34,665 bases of DNA from Rhodopirellula sp. (GTDB lineage Bacteria; Planctomycetota; Planctomycetia; Planctomycetales; Planctomycetaceae), in the NCBI GenBank assembly GCA_013203845.1, contig JABMPE010000549.1:1-34665 (forward strand). The letters are read 5' to 3'. Under the pieces are notes generated by a model. The model ran no database searches. It had not been told where the DNA came from and saw nothing but the letters and a program-made list of their open reading frames with translations. The position numbers and the translations under genes are program-made. Positions within the stretch are counted from its first letter, which is position 1. Each line of letters begins with the position of its first letter. Positions 7,951 to 15,326 of the stretch are shown here, piece by piece.

Positions 7951-8092
7951 GGGCGAATGCAGCGTTCGTACTGCATCTCTGACCTGCGCACAGGTGCGGG
8001 CAACGCAGAACCGTCATGGATTCTCGCTGGAGGCCGCGGAGCACTCCGACAGCCGCGAATATGAATGGTTTCTCGACTTCCGTGCGTGAATG

Positions 8093-8740
8093 TCAGGCTG
8101 AGGGTCGCCGCCTTTCTCGCAGAACGTGATACAGCGATGTGACATCGACTTGAGGTTGCTGCAGCACCCGAGTGATCAGGATCGCTTCGAGGTTGGTCAG
8201 TGTGACCGCAATCATCGCGACACGAAACGGCCAGGTGGCCCAGCCGCCGAAGATGCACACGACGCCGATCGTGATCAGCCCCCAGCACTTCTTTGCGCCG
8301 AAAGTGTGATAGGTGGGTATCGAACCGAACTTACGCAGTCCGTAGATCGACGACACTCCGTAGAGGCCGATGGCTGTGGCCATGAAAATGAATTCGGGCT
8401 GCAGCGCGGCCCAATGCAACCACAGGCCGGCGAACAGTGTTGCTCCGGCCAGACACACATCGGCGACGCTGTCCAGCCGCGCCCCAAAGACGGTGCGCTG
8501 GTTGAGGGCGATCGCAAGTCGCCCATCGAACCAGTCGGTCATCTCAAGAGCAATGAACAGAACGAGGACTGTCAGCGGCTCTTCGGCGATGGCCAGCGCG
8601 ATCAGCACGAACGACCCGACCAGGCGAATTGCCGAGAGGAAATTGGGGATCGTCAACAGTTGGTTACTGCGAGGTTCGGCTGCTTCGCCGACCTTCCGAC
8701 CGGAATCCGGCAATGGTTGAGGTTCCTGCAGGCTGCCCAT
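8093..8740 (-). CDS. CDP-alcohol phosphatidyltransferase family protein (PgsA-like)
   Basis: This 215-aa membrane protein belongs to the family that joins a CDP-activated lipid to an alcohol, as in phosphatidylglycerol or cardiolipin synthesis. The motif DxxDGxxAR-x8-GxxxDxxxD is present with correct spacing: D69, D72, G73, A76, G86, D90 and D94. The Arg after A76 is replaced by Ile (DGRLAIAL). Several apolar segments lie on both sides, including VLIALAIA and VLVLFIALEM. It follows cdsA, whose product makes CDP-diacylglycerol, by 95 nt on the same strand. The head-group alcohol (glycerol phosphate, inositol phosphate or other) cannot be decided. The ATG at 8740 lacks a good ribosome binding site; a later start is possible. 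Confidence 0.82.
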   Translation of the reverse strand: MGSLQEPQPLPDSGRKVGEAAEPRSNQLLTIPNFLSAIRLVGSFVLIALAIAEEPLTVLVLFIALEMTDWFDGRLAIALNQRTVFGARLDSVADVCLAGATLFAGLWLHWAALQPEFIFMATAIGLYGVSSIYGLRKFGSIPTYHTFGAKKCWGLITIGVVCIFGGWATWPFRVAMIAVTLTNLEAILITRVLQQPQVDVTSLYHVLRERRRPSA

Positions 8741-8835
8741 CAGAGTGCTTTCTATCTTTCTGCTCAGAGTGCGTCTCGGGGAGACGCGACTTCAGTCACA
8801 ACGGGTGCCTTGCACTCGGCGTGCCAGGCGTTCTG

Positions 8836-9807
8836 TCAGCCGTTTGCCCATAGAACAAAGCCATAAAACGCCGGTGCCGTGAACGTCAGGCTGTCGATTC
8901 GATCGAGGATGCCCCCCTGTCCAGGCAGCAATGTGCCGCTGTCTTTGACACCTGCGTCACGTTTGACGGCCGACAGGTTGATGTCTCCGAAATAGCCGAT
9001 GATTGAGATCAGCAGTCCGGCGGCAATGGCATACGTAAGGCCAGTTTTCATGGCGATGGTATATGAATCGAGATTTCCACCAAATGACGTCAGGAGCGGT
9101 GCCAGCAGCACGGCCAGTGTGACGGTCGTTGCCACTCCGCCGTAGAAGCCGACCCACGTTTTGAACGGTGAAACGACGGGAGCGATCAGTCGGTTGCCCC
9201 AGTGCCGACCGAAGAATGCCTGCGCGATATCGTTCATCTCGGTCAGGATCATCAGATATAGAAACCACCCAACCGGACCGACACTGGCGCTCTTTTCTGG
9301 TGGAATGTTCCACAGCATCACGGCAAACGACGGGGCGTAAACCAGCAGAATCAGGCCCCAGTACCAGGAGGGAACAGCATGAGTAAAGCCGTTAGGCAGG
9401 CCAGCGGCTGTCCGTGAAATGCTCAGGACGAGTAATGCTCCGATCGGCAGGAATAAAAGCCTGGTAGTCGGGTAATCAAAGCAGATCAGCAGGTAATGCG
9501 CAGGGATCATACTCAGCGCGATTCGCTGCAGGTCACACTCATCTGTGCGGGATGAGACCAATCGTGCGTATTCGCGCAATGCCAGTCCGCTGGCAACAGC
9601 AAACACAACGGCAATCGCGAACTGTCCCAGAATGACCGCGGCTGCGAATGTCGGAGCGATCACCCACCAGGTCTTGAGACTGTCGACTCGCTTTCGCACC
9701 AGTTCCGGCCGTTTTCCGTACAGCGACACAAGCCTGGCCAGCGAGCCAACGATCAGCGCTGCGAACACTCCGGCCAGCATCCAGCCAAGCGTCGGATGGA
9801 GCGTCAT
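8836..9807 (-). CDS. cdsA: Phosphatidate cytidylyltransferase
   Basis: This 323-aa integral membrane enzyme makes CDP-diacylglycerol from phosphatidate and CTP, the branch point of phospholipid synthesis. The C-terminal family signature is clear: LSAVKRDAGVKD, then GTLLPGQGGILDRID, with Gln in place of the usual His before GG. About eight apolar segments precede it, in line with the family. The length is slightly above the usual 270-300. The start at 9807 lies only 13 nt after the upstream universal stress gene, so both are probably co-transcribed, with the PgsA-like gene next. Such a lipid pair behind a stress gene suggests membrane adjustment under stress; that is inference. Confidence 0.93.
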   Translation of the reverse strand: MTLHPTLGWMLAGVFAALIVGSLARLVSLYGKRPELVRKRVDSLKTWWVIAPTFAAAVILGQFAIAVVFAVASGLALREYARLVSSRTDECDLQRIALSMIPAHYLLICFDYPTTRLLFLPIGALLVLSISRTAAGLPNGFTHAVPSWYWGLILLVYAPSFAVMLWNIPPEKSASVGPVGWFLYLMILTEMNDIAQAFFGRHWGNRLIAPVVSPFKTWVGFYGGVATTVTLAVLLAPLLTSFGGNLDSYTIAMKTGLTYAIAAGLLISIIGYFGDINLSAVKRDAGVKDSGTLLPGQGGILDRIDSLTFTAPAFYGFVLWANG

Positions 9808-9820
9808 GATGAGCCTCTGC

Positions 9821-10798
9821 TCATTCGCCGCGGCGACGTGAGGACAGTCGATGCGGTTCGATTCGAGTATGGAATCCGGCTGGTTTCAACACCAGAACCG
9901 AACAGGTTAGATGCGGCAGCAGTTGCTCAGCAGTGTTGCCGATCAGTATTCCACCCAGGCCGCGTCGGGCTGCCGTGCCCATTACCAACAGGTCGATTCC
10001 CAGGTCGTGAACGACTGACTGAATCGCCGGGTTCGCCGGTCCCTGGACGAGATGCACATGATCTGGGGCAATCGAATCTGCCAGTCCGAGTTTCTTCAGC
10101 GACTCGTTCAGGTTGACGCGGGCTACGGAGCTCGCCTTCGCCTGCCACGCTCCATCTTCGCCGGGAGGCAACGGAATTCCGCGGTAAAGTGGTTCCGCGT
10201 ATTGCGGCACGGAATGAAGAACATGCAACTCCGCTTTAAACTGGTTGGCGAGTTCGGACGCAACCTGGACGGCCTGCTCAGAAGTCTCTGAGAAGTCCGT
10301 CGCTGCGAGAATCTTACGCACTGCACCGTCATCGTGTGGCGACGTGACCCAGACTGGACTCGGGCAGACTCGCAGCATTTTTTTTCCCGTGCTGCCAAGC
10401 ACCAGACGTCTCAATCCGTGACGGCGATGACTGCCAAGGATCACGACGTCGTAGTGGCTCTCGATAACCGCCCGCGTCAGTTCCAGCGACGGTGTGCCGC
10501 AGGTACAAACGAGATCCGCGACGAGACCCGCTTGCTCGGCTTCGTTACAGAAGCCTTCAAGAATTTCAGAGGCGGCCTCATAGACAAGCTCGCCTTCCGA
10601 TTTCTCTTCGGGCGGACTGATGAAGCGTCCGTAATCGGGCATGACCGTGGCGTGAAACGTAAGATGCCCTGATGTCCGACGTGCCAGCCAGATCGCCTTG
10701 TCAACCGCAGCCCGCGTACTCCGAGGGACAGCGTCCGCAACAAAGTGCTCTTCGTCGGACAGGTCAACACCAACCAGAATTCGCTTGAAGTTCTGCAT
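9821..10798 (-). CDS. Tandem-domain universal stress protein (UspA family)
   Basis: A 325-aa cytoplasmic protein with two Usp domains (about residues 1-150 and 155-315). The start chosen is the ATG at 10798 giving MQNFKRILVGVDLS, the usual Usp beginning; an ATG 30 nt upstream adds ten residues. The ATP-binding motif GxxG-x9-G(S/T) is altered in both halves: GSHRRHGLRRLVLGST has Arg for the second Gly, and GTAARRGLGGILIGNT has Ala there and Asn for Ser. ATP binding may be weakened. It is the first gene of a probable usp-cdsA-pgsA operon. A full match to the sigma-54 promoter consensus lies upstream at 10928-10943. Confidence 0.9.
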   Translation of the reverse strand: MQNFKRILVGVDLSDEEHFVADAVPRSTRAAVDKAIWLARRTSGHLTFHATVMPDYGRFISPPEEKSEGELVYEAASEILEGFCNEAEQAGLVADLVCTCGTPSLELTRAVIESHYDVVILGSHRRHGLRRLVLGSTGKKMLRVCPSPVWVTSPHDDGAVRKILAATDFSETSEQAVQVASELANQFKAELHVLHSVPQYAEPLYRGIPLPPGEDGAWQAKASSVARVNLNESLKKLGLADSIAPDHVHLVQGPANPAIQSVVHDLGIDLLVMGTAARRGLGGILIGNTAEQLLPHLTCSVLVLKPAGFHTRIEPHRLSSRRRGE

Positions 10799-10927
10799 AT
10801 CAATTACCGCTGAGAAGTCCGGACACATTGACGAAGATTGACGCCACTCAAGCGAGCACGACCGGCCTGTGGCTCTTGCTGGAGTGCCGGATCAAAGTGC
10901 TACCCTCAGAGGGCCGACTCACAACAG

Positions 10928-10943
10928 AGCAAGCACCGTGCCA
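10928..10943 (-). promoter_or_regulatory. Sigma-54 promoter for the usp operon (full consensus match)
   Basis: On the minus strand the sequence TGGCACGGTGCTTGCT fits every defined position of the RpoN consensus TGGCACGRNNNTTGCW. The GG and GC are 12 nt apart as required. The predicted start of transcription is near 10917, giving a leader of about 119 nt before the usp ATG. Confidence 0.75.
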
Positions 10944-10974
10944 CGATGAGTGAAGTCGATGAGCAGCGGACATT

Positions 10975-10990
10975 TGGCACCGTACGTGCA
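10975..10990 (+). promoter_or_regulatory. Candidate sigma-54 promoter for the CBS-domain gene
   Basis: TGGCACCGTACGTGCA differs from the RpoN consensus at two defined positions and keeps the GG/GC spacing. It lies back to back with the usp promoter, 31 nt away. Transcription would start near 11001, 53 nt before the ATG at 11054. An imperfect inverted repeat (10845-10856 with 10875-10886) about 135 nt upstream of that point is in the usual range for an activator site. Confidence 0.6.
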
Positions 10991-11053
10991 GACTCGGGAC
11001 AAAGACTCGCGTTTACGACTTCGCACGACTCAGCCGCCATTGGGAGCCCGATT

Positions 11054-11482
11054 ATGAACCCTTATAGTGAACTGCTTGCTCAGGACGTGATGAACTCGCC
11101 GGTACTGTCGACGTCCCCCGAGACTGATGTCGACGACGTTGAGCAGGAATTCGTGCGACATGGAGTCAGCGCCATGCCGGTCGTCCAGCAGGGACAGATT
11201 GTTGGGATCATCAGCCGCAGCGATCTGATGCTGGTGCCGGTCCTGGCAGCGGCCATTGAATCTGGCGTCACAGCCGCTGGGATCATCAGCCAGCCGAAGC
11301 CAGTCTTCCTGGTGCGCGATATTATGACTCGCCAGGTGGTGCAGTGTTCTCCGGAAACGGAACTCGGGCTGGTCGCCGCCGATATGGTGCATCAGCACGT
11401 GCACCACATCGTCGTCGTTCGTGACGGCTTGGCTGTCGGTGTCATCAGCAGTCTGGACATCGTGCAGTTGACTGTGCAGTAA
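11054..11482 (+). CDS. Protein with two CBS domains
   Basis: A 142-aa cytoplasmic protein made only of a CBS pair. CBS pairs bind adenosine nucleotides and act as energy sensors. The first domain starts ELLAQDVMNSPVLST and ends VGIISRSDLM; the second starts VRDIMTRQVVQCSPET and ends VGVISSLDIV. The start at 11054 is chosen because GGGAG stands 7 nt before it and the protein then begins directly at the first domain; in-frame ATGs at 10838 and 10946 would put the predicted promoter inside the gene. It diverges from the usp operon. Its partner is unknown; a stand-alone CBS protein next to Usp, Hsp20 and Lon is a familiar stress-gene grouping. Confidence 0.88.
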   Translation: MNPYSELLAQDVMNSPVLSTSPETDVDDVEQEFVRHGVSAMPVVQQGQIVGIISRSDLMLVPVLAAAIESGVTAAGIISQPKPVFLVRDIMTRQVVQCSPETELGLVAADMVHQHVHHIVVVRDGLAVGVISSLDIVQLTVQ

Positions 11483-11627
11483 TTGCCACGAATTGCGACG
11501 AGCAGTGACATTCTGTCCGTGAGAGGCAGAGCTTCGTCGAGCTGATTCGGAACGATTTCTTCGGCTTGCGACATTGTGCGACATTGAGAGAGGCAATCCT
11601 GACACGCTACCCAAATCTGGCAGCCAC

Positions 11628-12335
11628 TCAAGTGAGGCTGTCTGTTCGGCGAAGCCGACGAATGTGCAGCAGACGCGACAGCGATCGAACAGCCACGGGC
11701 AGGATCGCTGTCAGCAGCAGGCCAGCGATCAGCCAGGGATCAAGCAGCCGGATCAATCCCTGGTCGGCCAGTTCGTGCAGAGTCGGCAGTCGAGTTCCCG
11801 CAAAGACAAACACAATAGTTCCAGGGAGCAGTCCGAGCTGAGTCGTCCACCAGAACGTGCGGGCGGGCACTCGAAGCGCTCCAGACACGTAGTTGATGAA
11901 CGTGAATGGAGCATGCGCCATTCGTAACTGCAGCAGGTAGAACGGCCCGTCTCTGGCCAGATGTCGGTTCAAGCGTTCGACGTGGCCGGTAAATCGGGAC
12001 TCGACGACATCGCGAATCAGGTAGCGACAGATGAAGAACGTCGTGAGTGCGGCCAGCGTCAGAGCCGCATCGATCATCAACACAGCCGACCACAGCCCGA
12101 ACAGCCAGCCAAAGATCATCGACTTTCCGCCGGTCCCCGGGACCAGCGATGCCAGGAAGTAGACGCCGAAACCGATCATCCACGACTGGAACGGATTGTT
12201 CGCAATACTCTCACGCAACCTGGTCTCGCGACGGACGAGCACCTCCAGCGAGGTGTATTCTGGCAGAAGTACGGCAACGGCAGCCAGCACGCCCACGAAC
12301 ATCAGTCCGATCAGTACTCGGCGTCGATTGGACAT
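11628..12335 (-). CDS. TVP38/TMEM64 (DedA-like, SNARE-associated) membrane protein
   Basis: A 235-aa integral membrane protein. The start chosen is the ATG at 12335 (MSNRRRVLIGLMF), preceded by GGAAG; the longer frame to 12512 has no signal features. Five or so apolar segments are seen. The stretch SLVPGTGGKSMIFGWLFGLW matches the conserved family loop with its Pro and Gly residues, and LRMAHAPFTFINYVSGAL matches the second conserved block. Relatives are thought to move lipids or affect membrane energetics. A possible sigma-54 promoter lies at 12380-12395. Placement next to cdsA and the stress genes fits a membrane-stress role, by inference. Confidence 0.85.
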   Translation of the reverse strand: MSNRRRVLIGLMFVGVLAAVAVLLPEYTSLEVLVRRETRLRESIANNPFQSWMIGFGVYFLASLVPGTGGKSMIFGWLFGLWSAVLMIDAALTLAALTTFFICRYLIRDVVESRFTGHVERLNRHLARDGPFYLLQLRMAHAPFTFINYVSGALRVPARTFWWTTQLGLLPGTIVFVFAGTRLPTLHELADQGLIRLLDPWLIAGLLLTAILPVAVRSLSRLLHIRRLRRTDSLT

Positions 12336-12379
12336 GAGTCTTCCGGGATAATTGGAGTCGGCAATCAGAATTCGCGAGT

Positions 12380-12395
12380 CGCAGCTTTCATGCCA
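12380..12395 (-). promoter_or_regulatory. Weak sigma-54-like promoter before the TVP38 gene
   Basis: The minus strand reads TGGCATGAAAGCTGCG, with 10 of 13 defined RpoN consensus positions and correct GG/GC spacing. The start would be near 12369, 34 nt before the ATG at 12335. Alone this would be weak evidence; it gains weight from the stronger sites nearby. Confidence 0.35.
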
Positions 12396-12491
12396 GTTAC
12401 TGTGATGCTCCGCGATACCAGAACGGCATATCCGCGAGCGATTCCGCACACTAACCGGGCATCTGGTGGATGTGAGCGATCCTGCATTGAC

Positions 12492-12507
12492 TGGTACAGA
12501 CTCTGCA
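12492..12507 (+). promoter_or_regulatory. Weak sigma-54-like promoter before the metallophosphoesterase gene
   Basis: TGGTACAGACTCTGCA keeps the GG and GC 12 nt apart and fits 10 of 13 defined consensus positions. The start would be near 12518, 121 nt before the ATG at 12639. The leader would include the hairpin at 12540-12581. Confidence 0.3.
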
Positions 12508-12539
12508 GTCACTCGGTCTGTCGATTGAACAGGAGAGCA

Positions 12540-12581
12540 CAGAGGAAACCGAGAGATGACCGCGAGTCTCGATTTCCTCTG
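12540..12581. repeat. Hairpin in the divergent spacer
   Basis: Positions 12540-12554 and 12567-12581 are inverted copies of 15 nt with one mismatch and a 12-nt loop (core CAGAGGAAA/TTTCCTCTG). It lies upstream of both flanking genes, so it is not a terminator for either. It could be an operator, an activator site or a leader structure of the metallophosphoesterase gene. Confidence 0.5.
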
Positions 12582-12638
12582 TTGGCTGTTACTTGAGATT
12601 CTGTCAGTTGATGAGAGAACGTATCCGAGGAGCGAATC

Positions 12639-13532
12639 ATGAACGGAAGCGGCTCACTGAGAATTCTCCACATCTCCGATCTGCATTTCGGCCCCCCGTA
12701 TCGACCGGGTGTGGGCGAAGCGTTGCTTGACATAGCTGTCCAGCTCAGGCCGGATGTCGTCGTCGTGAGCGGTGACCTGACTCAGCGAGCGAAGCCTGAG
12801 CAGTTTGCCGCAGCAGCCGAGTTCCTCACTCGACTGCCCGCTGCTCCGCGATTGGTCATTCCGGGGAATCACGATGTGCCGCTCTATCGAGTGGTGGAGC
12901 GCTTCACAAACCCGCACGGGCTCTACCGGAAATATATCAGCGAGGAACTGAATCCTGTGCTGCGAGTTGACGGTGCGGTTCTGGTGGGACTCGACACGAC
13001 CTCGCCATATCGCAACATTACAAATGGTCGCATTTGCCGCTGGCAGCTTGATCGCTGCAGCGAGGCTCTCCAGGACGTGCCGCCGGACACCGCTCGGATC
13101 GTTGTTGCTCATCACCACTTCGCTCCGGCGCCAGACTATCTCCATGACTGGACGATGCCGAAGGCCCGCCGCGCCATCGAACGCTTTGTGGAACTCGGTG
13201 TCGAGTTGATTCTCGGCGGCCATCTGCACCGTGCCTACATCGGGAATTCGCTGGACTTCTTTCCGGGCAGCGACCGCGAGCGAGGGATCATCATCGTGCA
13301 ATCGGGCACGTCGACTTCTCGACGAGGGCGTGGCCGTGAACGGGAAAAAAACTCGTTCAACCTGGTCGAGGTCTCAGCAACAACGCACAGCATCACGCAT
13401 TACGTCTACTTCGATGAAGAGCACGGCTTCACCCCATTCAGCCGTCACCAGTTCCCTCGACCCGGCCAGCACTTCGAGCACGACGTTCTGCACGCATCGG
13501 AGGCAGCAAAGTCCGTAGTCGTCACCGACTGA
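12639..13532 (+). CDS. Metallophosphoesterase (calcineurin-like)
   Basis: A 297-aa cytoplasmic phosphoesterase with a two-metal centre. All motifs are present in order: D14-x-H16 (ISDLHFG), GDLTQR with D46, GNHD at 76-79, VAHHH near 155 and GGHLHRAY near 192. The arrangement resembles the CpdA/Icc-type class III cyclic-nucleotide or phospholipid phosphodiesterases, but the substrate cannot be fixed. GAGGAG six bases before the ATG supports the start. A terminator follows 35 nt after the stop, so it is probably transcribed alone. Confidence 0.9.
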   Translation: MNGSGSLRILHISDLHFGPPYRPGVGEALLDIAVQLRPDVVVVSGDLTQRAKPEQFAAAAEFLTRLPAAPRLVIPGNHDVPLYRVVERFTNPHGLYRKYISEELNPVLRVDGAVLVGLDTTSPYRNITNGRICRWQLDRCSEALQDVPPDTARIVVAHHHFAPAPDYLHDWTMPKARRAIERFVELGVELILGGHLHRAYIGNSLDFFPGSDRERGIIIVQSGTSTSRRGRGREREKNSFNLVEVSATTHSITHYVYFDEEHGFTPFSRHQFPRPGQHFEHDVLHASEAAKSVVVTD

Positions 13533-13567
13533 GGAATGCCTCATAACGAGATGCAGTTCCCGACGTG

Positions 13568-13607
13568 ATGGAATCTGGCTCTCGAAAAAACTGTTGATTC
13601 CATTTTT
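13568..13607 (+). terminator. Rho-independent terminator of the metallophosphoesterase gene
   Basis: ATGGAATC at 13568-13575 and GATTCCAT at 13596-13603 form a perfect 8-bp stem, followed by a run of five T ending at 13607. The stop codon of the gene ends at 13532. The loop is 20 nt, which is long for a terminator. Confidence 0.6.
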
Positions 13608-13744
13608 ACCTGATGCGATTCGCGATGTCGAATAGCGCGCTCTTCTGCACGATGGGCGAACCCGCACGGTGCTGCGGCTCGACGATGTCGCGACTGCTTT
13701 CTTCTATCGACGAATACTGCTTGAGAGGCTGCACAGCACACGCG

Positions 13745-13760
13745 TGGCACGAGTTTCGCA
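13745..13760 (+). promoter_or_regulatory. Sigma-54 promoter for the dnaJ-hsp20-lon operon
   Basis: TGGCACGAGTTTCGCA fits 12 of 13 defined positions of the RpoN consensus, with correct GG/GC spacing. Transcription would start near 13771, 77 nt before the dnaJ ATG. No CIRCE element was found in the spacer from 13533 to 13847. Confidence 0.65.
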
Positions 13761-13773
13761 ATTCATAAGGAGA

Positions 13774-13800
13774 CAGACCGTTGCCGCATCCTGCGGTCTG
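13774..13800 (+). promoter_or_regulatory. Alternative hairpins in the dnaJ leader
   Basis: CAGACCG at 13774-13780 pairs with CGGTCTG at 13794-13800. Inside it, CCGCA at 13784-13788 pairs with TGCGG at 13792-13796, so the two stems compete. They lie just after the predicted transcription start. A temperature-sensitive or stability role is possible but not shown; the ribosome site (GAGGG, 5 nt before ATG 13848) is not part of either stem. Confidence 0.4.
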
Positions 13801-13847
13801 GTGTTCGGGTATCACTTCAGATTCGGATCAATGCATCGAGGGATCAC

Positions 13848-14945
13848 ATGCCTGCCGCTCAAATCGATCTCTATGAGGTGCTGGGCGTACCACGGGATGC
13901 CGACTCGGCCGCCATCAAGAAGGCCTATCGAAAGCTCGCTGTCGAGTTTCATCCAGATCGGAACAAATCGCCCGGTGCGGAGGAAAAGTTCAAGGAAGTC
14001 ACCGAAGCATTCGCAGTTCTTTCGGATCCTGAAAAACGCCGCGTGTACGACAGCGGCGGAATGGCGGGGCTCGGTGGCTTCTCGGCTGAAGACCTTTATG
14101 GCGGGGTAGATTGGGGCGACATCGACGGACTGGGTGGTCTCGGTGGCAGCCTGTTTGGATCACTGTTCGGCGGCAGTCGATCTCGCGGGGTGGAGCCTGA
14201 GAGGACGCAGCCGGTCATGGTCGAGCTGCATGTTCCGCTCGAACGAATCATGCACGGTGGAATTGAGCAGGTTCGTGTTCCCGTACGTGGCACATGTTCG
14301 GCGTGTCATGGCACGGGAGCCAGAGCCGGTTCACAACCAAAGAAGTGTCCCGCCTGCGATGGCCAGGGTCGGCAGGTCGCAGCGCAGAGCCGCGGCAACG
14401 CGTCCGTGCAGCAGATTTCGATCTGCAGTCAGTGCCGTGGAACTGGGCAGGTGATCGAGAATCCGTGTCCAACCTGCCATAGCACAGGGCAGTCGACCGA
14501 GACTCAGACAGTAACTGTCGCCATTGTCCCCGGCGTAGCAGACGGAACTGTGATCCGGGTTGAACTGCCGGGCGGATTGAAACGTGAAGCTCGCGTGGTC
14601 GTTCTGAGCCAGCGACATCCGCAACTGGAGCGTCGCGGGCATGATCTGTGGACGGAACATGCCATCGACGTCACCGATGCCGTTCTCGGAACAAAACTCG
14701 ACGTCAGAACTCTCGATGGCGAATGCACCCTCAGGGTTCCGGAAAGAACCAGCCCCGGCGCCGTATTGCGACTTCGCGGGCAGGGACTGCCGATCCCCGG
14801 AACGACTGATCGTGGACATCTCTATGTTGCAGTTCGAGTGCGGATGCCGAGCGAGCTTTCGCCGGAAGTCAGAGCGCTCTATGAGCAGATTCGCTCGCTG
14901 CAGACAGCAGAACAGCGGACACCAGATCAACCACAACCGGTTTAG
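13848..14945 (+). CDS. dnaJ: Chaperone DnaJ (Hsp40, type I)
   Basis: A 365-aa co-chaperone that stimulates DnaK ATPase and delivers unfolded proteins. The J domain occupies residues 1-70 with HPD at 35-37. A Gly/Phe-rich stretch ([14 protein letters not shown]) follows to about residue 110. Four zinc-finger repeats CxxCxGxG lie between about 150 and 215: [24 protein letters not shown] and CPTCHSTG (Ser for the first Gly in the last). The C-terminal substrate-binding domain follows. GAGGG precedes the ATG. No dnaK or grpE is adjacent, so this is perhaps a second, stress-dedicated DnaJ. It is 15 nt from hsp20, and the promoter region holds a sigma-54 match. Confidence 0.95.
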   Translation: MPAAQIDLYEVLGVPRDADSAAIKKAYRKLAVEFHPDRNKSPGAEEKFKEVTEAFAVLSDPEKRRVYDSGGMAGLGGFSAEDLYGGVDWGDIDGLGGLGGSLFGSLFGGSRSRGVEPERTQPVMVELHVPLERIMHGGIEQVRVPVRGTCSACHGTGARAGSQPKKCPACDGQGRQVAAQSRGNASVQQISICSQCRGTGQVIENPCPTCHSTGQSTETQTVTVAIVPGVADGTVIRVELPGGLKREARVVVLSQRHPQLERRGHDLWTEHAIDVTDAVLGTKLDVRTLDGECTLRVPERTSPGAVLRLRGQGLPIPGTTDRGHLYVAVRVRMPSELSPEVRALYEQIRSLQTAEQRTPDQPQPV

Positions 14946-14960
14946 GCAAAAGGGATTGCA

Positions 14961-15326
14961 ATGCTCGATGATTTCTTTCTGAAAACGGTACGCCCGATGA
15001 GTCTGCAGCGTGTCAATGCGACGCGCTGGCAGCCAGCGGCGGATGTCTATCGTATGTCGGATGGGTGGCTGCTCAAGGTGGAACTGGCTGGCGTTCGACC
15101 GGATGAGCTGCAGCTGTTGGTTGAAGGCTGCGAAGTCATTCTGTCGGGACGACGGCGAGACTGGATCATCGAACGTGGCAGGCAGTGTCATTCGATGGAA
15201 ATTGCCTACAGCTGTTTCGAACGACGATTCACGCTGCCCTCACGCGTTGACAACTGTCGGATCGCCACCGAATACCGCGACGGCATGCTGGTGATCCGAG
15301 TGGTGACAGGAGGCTCTGAAGGATGA
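14961..15326 (+). CDS. Small heat-shock protein (Hsp20/alpha-crystallin)
   Basis: A 121-aa holding chaperone that binds unfolding proteins without ATP. It consists almost wholly of the alpha-crystallin domain: PAADVYRMSDGWLLKVELAG opens it, ELQLLVEGCEVILSGRR is the middle strand pair, and SCFERRFTLPSRVD matches the conserved region near the end. The C-terminal IxI motif seen in many relatives is not clear; the chain ends GMLVIRVVTGGSEG. AAAAGGG precedes the ATG. Its stop overlaps the lon start (ATGA at 15323-15326), a sign of translational coupling. Confidence 0.93.
   Translation: MLDDFFLKTVRPMSLQRVNATRWQPAADVYRMSDGWLLKVELAGVRPDELQLLVEGCEVILSGRRRDWIIERGRQCHSMEIAYSCFERRFTLPSRVDNCRIATEYRDGMLVIRVVTGGSEG

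Noticed and set aside
13533-13847. CIRCE or sigma-32 element upstream of dnaJ
   Set aside because: No TTAGCACTC-n9-GAGTGCTAA pair and no CTTGAA/CCCCAT pair with correct spacing was found.
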